Shown here: piece after piece, positions 8,417-14,838 of the stretch
Layout of the letters: each line of letters opens with the position of its first letter
Numbering within the stretch: position 1 is the first letter of the stretch
Assembly (NCBI GenBank): GCA_024402455.1
Contig: JAKSTS010000038.1
Span: forward strand, 1 to 17,934
DNA: 17,934 nucleotides
Reading direction: 5' to 3'
DNA from: Treponemataceae bacterium
GTDB taxonomy: Bacteria; Spirochaetota; Spirochaetia; Treponematales; Treponemataceae
Translations under genes and position numbers: made by a program
The notes under the pieces: model-generated
The model's input: the letters and a program-made list of their open reading frames with translations, nothing else
Database searches by the model: none
What the model was told of the DNA's origin: nothing

Positions 8417-8470
8417 GAGCATATCTATTAAACACACGTAATTTACCAGAGAATTAAGGAGTGCGATTTT

Positions 8471-9415
8471 TTGAAAAAACTTATAACAATCATTATTATT
8501 ATTTCTCTGCCATTTTTTGCATGTAGTAAGGATGTTAAATCTGCTAAAATGCCAAAAGGCGAAAAAGTATACAAAGAAGTATCTGTAAACGGTGAAACTA
8601 TTTCAAAATGGTTGATTGTCTCTAGTATTACCGAATACGACAGCAAAGGAAATAAGATTCATTTCAAAAACAGCAACGGCTATGAACAATGGTGGAAGTA
8701 CGACAGCAGGGGTAAGTTGATTCATTACAAAAACAGTATCGGTGAAAAAGGGAGATATGAATATGACAACAAAGGAAATATGATTTATTACAAAAGTAAT
8801 GTCTATGACAAGTGGTGGGAATACGACAGCAAGAGTAATTTAATCCATTACAAAGCTAGTGACGGCAATGAAGAATGGTATGAATACGACAGCAAAGGAA
8901 ACAAGATTCATTACAAAACCAACGCCGGAGAAGAAAAGCGGTGGGAATACGACAGCAATGATAAATTGATTTATTTCAAATACAGCGACGACCGCATCAG
9001 CTCTAAAGTTGAAAAATGGTATGAACGTGACAGCAAAGGAAATATAATCCATTGCAAAGCCAGTGACGGCTATGAACAATGGTGGGAATACGACAGCAAT
9101 GGTAATTTGATTTATTACAAATCGGGCGACGACCGCTTCAAAGAATTGGATGTCAAAGAATGGTATGATAAATTCGACAGCAATGGAAATGCGCTACACG
9201 CCAAAAACAACGCGGGTATTGAAAAATGGTGGAAATACGACAACAATGGAAATATGGTTCTTTTCAAAAACAGCGAAGGCTATGAAGAATGTTGGGAATA
9301 CGACAGCAATGGTAATTTGATTTATCACAAAGAGCACGGCTTCGAAGAGTGGCATGAATATACTTTCTGGGAAGATGGCACTGTAAAAAGCTGTGTCGAC
9401 CTATACGACAATTAA
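8471..9415 (+). CDS. YD-repeat (RHS-like) lipoprotein, TTG start
   Basis: This 314-residue predicted lipoprotein has a signal peptide and lipobox ending in PFFAC, with the lipidated Cys at residue 18. After a short linker, about eleven tandem repeats run from residue 55 to near the end, each about 21 residues with the pattern EYDSxGNxIHYKxxxGxExWW. They resemble YD/RHS-type beta-repeats. Units 6 and 8 carry insertions of about five to seven residues after an acidic DDR. The start codon is TTG, with an AAGGAG site nine bases upstream. There is no ATG before the signal peptide. The protein would sit on a membrane or cell surface. Repeats of this kind often mediate binding or assembly, but the function here is unknown. 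There is no RHS core or toxin domain, so it is not a polymorphic toxin in the usual sense. Confidence 0.82.
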   Translation: MKKLITIIIIISLPFFACSKDVKSAKMPKGEKVYKEVSVNGETISKWLIVSSITEYDSKGNKIHFKNSNGYEQWWKYDSRGKLIHYKNSIGEKGRYEYDNKGNMIYYKSNVYDKWWEYDSKSNLIHYKASDGNEEWYEYDSKGNKIHYKTNAGEEKRWEYDSNDKLIYFKYSDDRISSKVEKWYERDSKGNIIHCKASDGYEQWWEYDSNGNLIYYKSGDDRFKELDVKEWYDKFDSNGNALHAKNNAGIEKWWKYDNNGNMVLFKNSEGYEECWEYDSNGNLIYHKEHGFEEWHEYTFWEDGTVKSCVDLYDN

Positions 9416-9727
9416 ATTAGACCTATTCAGAAGCTCAGTTAGTTTTCGAACACGTCTATTTCCATAATTAAGCATACAGCTCCTGTGTTGCACTTTTTCA
9501 AAGGAGATATTTCTCATAAAACTATCAAATTAAGCACAAATAAATATCATAAAGTGGATATTTAGAGACCCGTAATTCTATGATATTCATTAATTTCAGA
9601 TGTGTTGAAATATTAACGTATTTGATATTTTACTATTCTATGTCTGTTCAATTATGCATACTAGATTTGATTCTTTAATAATTCACTAAATCTTTATAAA
9701 ACAACAGAACTATGATAAACTTCTTAA
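9416..9727. other. AT-rich intergenic region with nested inverted repeats
   Basis: I find no gene here. It contains two competing inverted repeats: AAATATC (9542-9548) with GATATTT (9557-9563), and AATATCATA (9543-9551) with TATGATATT (9579-9587). A Shine-Dalgarno-like AAAGGAG near 9500 is followed by no ATG, GTG or TTG at normal spacing. No T-tract terminator follows the lipoprotein gene, and I found no convincing promoter for the next gene, though the DNA is so AT-rich that one could be missed. Confidence 0.5.
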
Positions 9728-9799
9728 ATGTTCATAAATATTTGGAATTCATTATCTGTAGTAGTGAAAAATCTTTTATACAAATTGAAAGGTAACAAA

Positions 9800-10660
9800 A
9801 TGTGTAAAGACGAATATTTAAAATTTAATACAATAATAAAGGATTTATTTAAAACAACAAATCCTTTATATGAAGAGCAATTTGTATATCATTATACAAA
9901 TCTATCAAGTTTGTTAAGCATAATTGAAAATAAAGAATTATGGTTATCCGAACGTAATTGCATGAATGATGTTAATGATGAAAAATTTATAAAAGACTTC
10001 TTAACTCATTTTTCTGACAACTCTTCACCAATTGCTACTAACATTATCTCCCAATTATTAGATTTAATAATTCCTAATGAACATCAATATGTTTTTTCTA
10101 CATCTAAAGAAGAAGACTCTATACATCAATGGACTTATTATGGAAGTAACGATTCTGTATGTATTACATTTGATAGACAAGCACTCATTGATACATTTGG
10201 GGATTTTTTTAATTGGAATAAATTTTATTACGGTTCTATTTTTTACACAAAAACTTTTGATAAAGATTCAGAAACCAAAGAAACCATTTATACTGTTTTA
10301 TCTAACTACTTACGTACATCTTTTTTGTTTAAATCGGCAGAATCAAACAGAAATATTTCTGACGAATATAAAAAAGTTTTCGAATATTGCTATTCTTTGG
10401 TAAAACAACAGGAACACTATTGCGAAAAAGAATATCGTTTTTCTGTAATTCCAGAAAGCGCTGTAGTTTATTTTAGAGAAAGAAAAGGATTAATAGTACC
10501 TTATATTAAAGTAAAAATAGAACCTAAAAAAGTAATATCTAAAATAAAAATAGGTCCGAATAATAAAGAACCAATGACAGAAAAAAATTTACGTTTTTTC
10601 CTTGAAGCCAATAAATTTGACAATATACCAATCGATTATTCGAATATGGTCATACGGTAA
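9800..10660 (+). CDS. DUF2971-family protein
   Basis: This is a 286-residue soluble protein. The N-terminal YHYTNLSSLLSIIENKELWL (residues 30-49) followed by SERNCMNDVND is the signature of DUF2971. Later family-like elements are FSTSKEEDSIHQWTYYG (99-115), a basic/acidic KEYRF (210-214) and a C-terminal IPIDYSNMVIR. Family members are common in accessory and defence-linked loci, but their biochemical role is not established to my knowledge. I chose the ATG at 9800, which has an AAAGG site; the in-frame ATG at 9728 has no ribosome site and adds a 24-residue tail not expected in the family. The gene is visibly AT-richer than the flanking core genes, consistent with horizontal transfer. It lies downstream of the YD lipoprotein on the same strand, separated by a long gap. 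Confidence 0.78.
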   Translation: MCKDEYLKFNTIIKDLFKTTNPLYEEQFVYHYTNLSSLLSIIENKELWLSERNCMNDVNDEKFIKDFLTHFSDNSSPIATNIISQLLDLIIPNEHQYVFSTSKEEDSIHQWTYYGSNDSVCITFDRQALIDTFGDFFNWNKFYYGSIFYTKTFDKDSETKETIYTVLSNYLRTSFLFKSAESNRNISDEYKKVFEYCYSLVKQQEHYCEKEYRFSVIPESAVVYFRERKGLIVPYIKVKIEPKKVISKIKIGPNNKEPMTEKNLRFFLEANKFDNIPIDYSNMVIR

Positions 10661-10756
10661 AAAATGATTATGAAATAATAAACAACAATAACTTTATAAA
10701 GGATAATGACAGTATTGACTTAGGATGCATCTCCCGCATAAATCAAATAGCCGTAA

Positions 10757-10948
10757 ATTGCTTTTTTTAATAATATCCATTATAGTTCAATTAATGAAAA
10801 TTTGGGGAAAGGAAGATGTATCGAAGAGGTCGTCAAAGAAATATACGACCGTTACAATTGCTATACATTGTCCGTCGCAATTCTTACAAGACGCAGAATC
10901 ACAAGCGGATTCATGCACCCCATGCCCAAGCTTGTTGTTTTTGGCTGA
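10757..10948 (+). pseudogene. Possible C-terminal gene remnant
   Basis: An open frame without a start ends in TGA at 10946-10948. Its second half reads like genuine protein: GRCIEEVVKEIYDRYNCYTL, then SVAILTRRRITSGFMHPMPK and LVVFG. There is no usable start with a ribosome site. A stop lies just upstream of the seven-T run, and the frame before the run (ending SRINQIAVNCFF) would join it if one T were removed. It could therefore be the tail of a frameshifted or truncated gene, possibly the gene whose 5' end remains at 8298. The family is not recognised. Chance coding is possible at this length. Confidence 0.35.
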
Positions 10949-10960
10949 TTTCATTAAAAT
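10932..10960 (+). promoter_or_regulatory. Promoter of the cysteine desulfurase gene
   Basis: TTGTTG (10932-10937), 17 bases, then TAAAAT (10955-10960). The -10 box ends six bases before the ATG at 10967, so the transcript would begin at or next to the start codon. Only a weak AGG lies before the ATG. Confidence 0.45.
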
Positions 10961-10966
10961 AGGCGC

Positions 10967-12202
10967 ATGTCTAATCAAGATTTTTTCAGTGGCTATTTTG
11001 ACTGGGCGGCAACCACACCGCCAGATTCTGAAATTTTGCAAGATTCACTTAGAAGAACAACCGAATGTTTTGCGAACCCTTCCAGCGTGCACGCTGCCGG
11101 AATAAAAGCAAAAGCACTTTTGCAGAAAGCACGGGCAAGATGCGCAAAAGCCCTTAATGTACCGCCTGAAACTTTGATTTTTACTTCTGGCGGCACAGAA
11201 AGTGACCACTGGCCGATTCTTTCGCTTTTGCAGAGACCAAGAATTAATCAGACACAATCTCAAGGTTCAATAATTATTTCTGCACTTGAACACCCTGCCG
11301 TAAGAGAAATGGCAGAAAGCATGAAAAACTGCGGCTACAATGTTATTTCTGTTAAACCAGAAAAAAACGGAATAATCGACGCAGAAAAACTGCTTTCTAA
11401 AGTTGATGAAGAAACACTTTTAGTCTGTCTTATGGCTGTAAACAACGAAACAGGCACAATTCAGCCGGTTTATCAAATTGCAGACGGACTTATCAAAATG
11501 TGTGCCGGCAAGAAAAAACCAAAATTTCACGTTGATGCAGTTCAGGCTGTCGGAAAAATTCCGTTGTCTTTAAACCATATTGGAATTGACAGTGCAGCAA
11601 TTAGCGCACATAAATTAAGAGGTCCAAGAGGAATTGGTCTTTTATATCTTGCAAAAAGACAGGAACCGTTTTTGAAAGGCGGCGGACAGGAAGGCGGTTT
11701 AAGAGCCGGCACAGAAAATGTTGCAGGAGCCCTTTCTCTTGCAGCTTGTCTTGAAAAGTATGCACTTACACCATCAAAACAAGGCGGACAAGTAATAAAC
11801 AGTGCTGCTTTTGCACGCTATAATGAACAGATTGAAAACACTTTTGATTTTGTAACGCAGATTTCAAAAATAAAAGGCTGCAGCCTCATTCCAGATATAA
11901 GAAAAGAAACAGCGCCCGCCGAAAGCGCAGCTCTTTTTTCTCCGTGGATTGTACAGGCTTCTTTTGACGGAATTCCAGGTGAAGTTATGGTAAGGGCTTT
12001 GAGCGAAAAAGGTTTTTGCATTTCAACAGGTTCTGCATGTTCAGCAAAAAAACTTTCTAGACCTGTACTTGAAGCAATGGGCATAAAAAAAGACCAAACT
12101 TCAACAGCCGTTCGTTTTTCTTTTGGTTCAGAAACCACAAAAGAAGATACTCAGTCTTTAATTGATGCTTTAAACGAAATAAGAACACTTTTCAAGATTT
12201 AA
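10967..12202 (+). CDS. Cysteine desulfurase, NifS/IscS type
   Basis: This PLP-dependent enzyme removes sulfur from L-cysteine, giving alanine and a persulfide for Fe-S clusters or thio-modified tRNA. The 411-residue protein shows every key motif: YFDWAATT (10-17), TSGGTESD (73-80), LEHP with His109, MAVNNETGTIQP (156-167), HVDAVQ with Asp190, the PLP-lysine motif SAHK (Lys216), RAGTEN (246-251) and the persulfide cysteine in STGSACSAKK (Cys358). The short loop and GSAC form place it in group I (NifS/IscS) rather than SufS. It is slightly long for the family, with extra sequence around residues 265-330. Trp13 replaces the asparagine usual in DNAATT. No iscU, thiI or mnmA lies beside it, so its sulfur acceptor cannot be told from context and I leave the symbol blank. 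Confidence 0.92.
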   Translation: MSNQDFFSGYFDWAATTPPDSEILQDSLRRTTECFANPSSVHAAGIKAKALLQKARARCAKALNVPPETLIFTSGGTESDHWPILSLLQRPRINQTQSQGSIIISALEHPAVREMAESMKNCGYNVISVKPEKNGIIDAEKLLSKVDEETLLVCLMAVNNETGTIQPVYQIADGLIKMCAGKKKPKFHVDAVQAVGKIPLSLNHIGIDSAAISAHKLRGPRGIGLLYLAKRQEPFLKGGGQEGGLRAGTENVAGALSLAACLEKYALTPSKQGGQVINSAAFARYNEQIENTFDFVTQISKIKGCSLIPDIRKETAPAESAALFSPWIVQASFDGIPGEVMVRALSEKGFCISTGSACSAKKLSRPVLEAMGIKKDQTSTAVRFSFGSETTKEDTQSLIDALNEIRTLFKI

Positions 12203-12238
12203 TATTTTTCCCCTCGCCTGCACACGACATAAAAAAAA

Positions 12239-12293
12239 TTCTGCAACCATTGCGCAAATGCAAAAGCGTTCGCTCAAGGCTGCAGAACTTTTT
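12239..12293. terminator. Bidirectional terminator between desulfurase and DUF4349 genes
   Basis: TTCTGCA (12239-12245) pairs with TGCAGAA (12281-12287), extended inward by CC/GG. It is preceded by eight A and followed by CTTTTT, giving T-runs on both strands. The large loop contains a small AGCG-TT-CGCT hairpin. It fits the convergent gene ends on both sides. Confidence 0.7.
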
Positions 12294-12324
12294 CATCAAA
12301 AAGACTTAATTTCTATTAATTTCT

Positions 12325-13329
12325 TTATTTGTTTTCTTCTGTATTTTTAGTTTTATTCGTTTTTTTGCCGGCAAGAGCAAAAAGTTTTTTTACAAGCCCA
12401 AGTCTGCCAAAGCAAACAAAATACAAAAATGCTGCTGCAAGAACTAATGGAACAGCAAAAACAATCACATAAAAAATGCCGACAAGGAATGAAGCAAGAA
12501 ATTCCAGTGCATCAGCCCAGAAAGTAGAAAATTTCTTGCCGATATTTGGATAAATAAAACCCTGTTCTGTAGTGTTCGGTGGCAAAGAAGCACTAAAATA
12601 AATAGTAGCAAAATCAATCTGGTTAGAAAGTCTGCGGAACTGACCTTCCATTGATTCAATTTCGCTCTGCACATCATTAAGTTCACGCTCAATAGAAAGC
12701 ATATCTTCGATTTTTGGAGCAGCCTTCAAATAAGATTGCAGACGCTCTCTAAGAATCTTTCTTGTTTCAAGACGTGCATACAAATCGTAGAACTGGTCTG
12801 TTACATCCTGTGCTGAAACAGAACGATTCTGTAAAGAACCGATAGACGAACCTTCTTCAAAAGCTTCGTTGAATTTTTTCTGCGGAATACGTGCCGTAAC
12901 ATTCAAATATCTTCCGCTGACAGAGCTGTTTGTAATATAACCGCCGAATTTTTCAACCCAACCAGAAACATTTTTTTCTGCAGCAGCAAGATCTTCAACC
13001 TGAACAGTTATATTTCCCGTATAAATAAGTTTTCTTTCAGTCTGAACAGCTTCGCCGCCAGCTTGAACTGCTTCTTCTACAACAGCAGAATCAGTCATTA
13101 TTTCAGATTTAGCTGCAACTTTTGCCTTTTTCATTGATGAAGATGCAGCAACCTGGCTTCCCATCATCATCGGTGCTTCTGCTTCCATCATTACCATTGA
13201 TTCTTCAGCAGAATAAGCACGGCCTGCTTTTTTTGAACAGCCTGAAAACAATGCAGCACAGAAAATTACAGCTGCAAATGCACAGACAGCTGTGTAAAGC
13301 CAAGATTCATAACCCTTTGATTTTCTCAT
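12325..13329 (-). CDS. DUF4349 membrane lipoprotein
   Basis: This 334-residue DUF4349 protein has a signal peptide followed by a lipobox LFSGC (Cys31), so it is probably lipidated. A Met/Ala/Ser/Glu-rich linker covers about residues 40-95. The DUF4349 core starts near RKLIYTGNITVQVEDLAAAE and includes GYITNSSVSGRYLNVTARIP. A coiled-coil region (about 185-240: YDLYARLETRKILRERLQSY through ERELNDVQSEIESMEGQF) follows, then a beta segment ending in YFSASLPPN. Near the C-terminus lies a long hydrophobic membrane segment (about 270-305) and a basic Lys/Asn tail. This is the normal layout for the family, whose function is unknown. The start has a strong AGGAG site (CAGGAGATGAACTT before ATG). It is transcribed divergently from the phosphorylase operon, and the gap between them holds a large inverted repeat. 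Confidence 0.86.
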   Translation of the reverse strand: MRKSKGYESWLYTAVCAFAAVIFCAALFSGCSKKAGRAYSAEESMVMMEAEAPMMMGSQVAASSSMKKAKVAAKSEIMTDSAVVEEAVQAGGEAVQTERKLIYTGNITVQVEDLAAAEKNVSGWVEKFGGYITNSSVSGRYLNVTARIPQKKFNEAFEEGSSIGSLQNRSVSAQDVTDQFYDLYARLETRKILRERLQSYLKAAPKIEDMLSIERELNDVQSEIESMEGQFRRLSNQIDFATIYFSASLPPNTTEQGFIYPNIGKKFSTFWADALEFLASFLVGIFYVIVFAVPLVLAAAFLYFVCFGRLGLVKKLFALAGKKTNKTKNTEENK

Positions 13330-13403
13330 AAGTTCATCTCCTGTTGATAAATTTATTGTGTCTAAAAATTTGCTTTCATAATTTTTTAAGCACTTATAAA
13401 AAC

Positions 13404-13463
13404 AGCATGAAACTGTTGTTTTATTTTTTTATAAACAAAGTAAAACCGCAAAAGTTTCATGCT
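13404..13463. repeat. Long inverted repeat in a divergent promoter region
   Basis: A perfect 11-base inverted repeat, AGCATGAAACT (13404-13414) and AGTTTCATGCT (13453-13463), is separated by 38 bases. The spacer has its own weaker pairing (TTGTTTTAT with ATAAACAA). On the minus strand the structure is followed by GTTTTT, so it could work as a terminator or attenuator before the DUF4349 gene. On DNA it could be a two-site operator. Confidence 0.6.
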
Positions 13464-13480
13464 TAACACGAGAAAGAATA

Positions 13481-13510
13481 TAGACAGAGATTGTTTGCAT
13501 GTTGTATAAT
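13481..13510 (+). promoter_or_regulatory. Promoter of the phosphorylase operon
   Basis: TAGACA (13481-13486) matches the -35 consensus at five of six bases. After 18 bases comes a perfect TATAAT (13505-13510). It lies 83 bases before the GH130 start and 18 bases downstream of the 11-base inverted repeat. Confidence 0.6.
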
Positions 13511-13593
13511 TTCAATGTTTTATAACAGATACAAAAAATGATTAGCCATGCACTAAAAACAGCAACTGCATTTTGAGTAGTCTGGAGGAACTG

Positions 13594-14805
13594 ATGTCGA
13601 TTTATAAAGCAAGATTAAAAAAGCTTATAAAAAACCATAAAAAACTTATTAAGCGGAAAAATCAAATTGATAAAGCCTGGGATAACGGCATTTTTAACCG
13701 CTATAAATATCCTGTTTTAACCCGAGATCATGTTCCGCTTTTCTGGAAATTCGATTTGAATCCAAAAACGAACCCTTATCTTATGGAACGGAATGGAATT
13801 AATGCAACATTTAATGCTGGTGCAATTTTTCTTGACGGTGTTTACTATCTTGTTGTAAGGGTTGAAGGCAATGACAGAAAATCTTTTTTTGCAATTGCAC
13901 ATTCAAAAAGTCCTGTAGACGGTTTCGTTTTTCAAGATTTTCCAATTGACATGCCAGAAACAAACGACCCTGCAGCAAATATTTATGACATGCGCCTTAC
14001 AAAACACGAAGACGGCTTTATTTATGGCGTTTTCTGCGCAGAACGCAAAGATGAATCTGCACCACAAGGCGACCTTTCTAGTGCAAAAGCTTCTGCCGCC
14101 ATTTGCCGCACAAAAGACATGAAAACTTGGGAACGGCTTCCTGATTTAATCTGTAATTCTCAACAAAGAAATGTTGTGCTGCACCCGGAATTTGTAGACG
14201 GAAAATATGCATTTTATACACGCCCGCAGGACGATTTTATTGATGCAGGTTCTGGCGGCGGCATCGGCTGGGCTTTAGTTGATGACATTACACATGCAGA
14301 AATTGCAAAAGGTCAGGAACTAATTATTGATGCGCGTGCTTATCACACAATAAAAGAAGTAAAAAACGGACAGGGGGCGCATCCAATAAAAACAGAAAAA
14401 GGCTGGCTGCACATTGCACACGGCGTGCGCGGTTGTGCAGCAGGGCTCAGATATGTAATTTACTGTTTTCTTACAGATTTGAATGAACCATGGAAAGTTA
14501 CAGCACAGCCCGGCGGATATTTAATTGCACCGGTTGGAGCAGAAAGAACTGGAGATGTTTCAAATGTTGTATTTGTAAACGGAATGGTAACAGATGAAAA
14601 AGGAAATATTTACATTTATTATGCTTCATCTGATACAAGACTGCACGTTGCTTCTACAACAATTGAAAAAATGCTTGACCATGTTCTTAATGGACAAAAA
14701 GATGGCGGAAATTCTTCAAACTGTGTTAAAATCAGAAATGAACTAATAGAAAAAAATCTTGCTTATATAAAAACAGCAGGCATTAATATTGAAGAATTGC
14801 GTTAA
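13594..14805 (+). CDS. GH130 phosphorylase, mannosylglucose phosphorylase type
   Basis: GH130 enzymes split beta-mannosides with phosphate to give mannose-1-phosphate. This 403-residue protein closely fits the subgroup of 4-O-beta-D-mannosyl-D-glucose phosphorylases: an N-terminal helix, then [36 protein letters not shown] (the Asp at residue 132 corresponds to the general acid near Asp131 of the Bacteroides fragilis enzyme, from memory), [28 protein letters not shown], the [11 protein letters not shown] segment, [11 protein letters not shown] and [14 protein letters not shown]. It has no signal peptide, so it acts in the cytoplasm. I chose the ATG at 13594, five bases after GGAGG; the in-frame TTG at 13573 has no ribosome site. 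The GH94 gene follows after 33 bases in the same operon. The expected partner mannobiose 2-epimerase is not in the window. The exact substrate is inferred. Confidence 0.9.
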   Translation: MSIYKARLKKLIKNHKKLIKRKNQIDKAWDNGIFNRYKYPVLTRDHVPLFWKFDLNPKTNPYLMERNGINATFNAGAIFLDGVYYLVVRVEGNDRKSFFAIAHSKSPVDGFVFQDFPIDMPETNDPAANIYDMRLTKHEDGFIYGVFCAERKDESAPQGDLSSAKASAAICRTKDMKTWERLPDLICNSQQRNVVLHPEFVDGKYAFYTRPQDDFIDAGSGGGIGWALVDDITHAEIAKGQELIIDARAYHTIKEVKNGQGAHPIKTEKGWLHIAHGVRGCAAGLRYVIYCFLTDLNEPWKVTAQPGGYLIAPVGAERTGDVSNVVFVNGMVTDEKGNIYIYYASSDTRLHVASTTIEKMLDHVLNGQKDGGNSSNCVKIRNELIEKNLAYIKTAGINIEELR

Positions 14806-14838
14806 AAAACAATTCTAAAAAAAGTATAGGAGAATCAT

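Larger units (their letters stand above)
10661..10966. other. Right junction of the accessory patch
   Basis: This is a 306-base stretch without an intact gene. Its left half is very AT-rich like the DUF2971 gene. From about 10790 the composition turns balanced and core-like and holds the apparent 3' end of a broken gene (10757-10948). A seven-T run lies at 10762-10768. Its right end holds a promoter for the cysteine desulfurase. Confidence 0.5.

Noticed and set aside
8633..9355. CRISPR-like regular repeats
   Set aside because: The 63-base periodicity is in frame and encodes YD protein repeats; there are no unique spacers between identical repeats and no cas genes.
9496..9560. Short frame after the AAAGGAG motif near 9500
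   Set aside because: No ATG, GTG or TTG lies at usable spacing, and the resulting peptide would be under 20 residues.
9728..9799. Upstream in-frame ATG for the DUF2971 protein
   Set aside because: There is no ribosome site, while the ATG at 9800 has AAAGG and gives a normal family N-terminus.
10725..11105. 126-codon open frame across the desulfurase start
   Set aside because: It overlaps the well-supported desulfurase by 139 bases in another frame, has no ribosome site and no family-like features.
12465..12692. Hydrophobic short frame inside the DUF4349 gene
   Set aside because: It is a frame-shifted shadow of the DUF4349 coiled coil and membrane segment, with no start signal.
13573..13593. 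TTG start for GH130
   Set aside because: The GGAGG ribosome site lies inside this stretch and serves the ATG at 13594.
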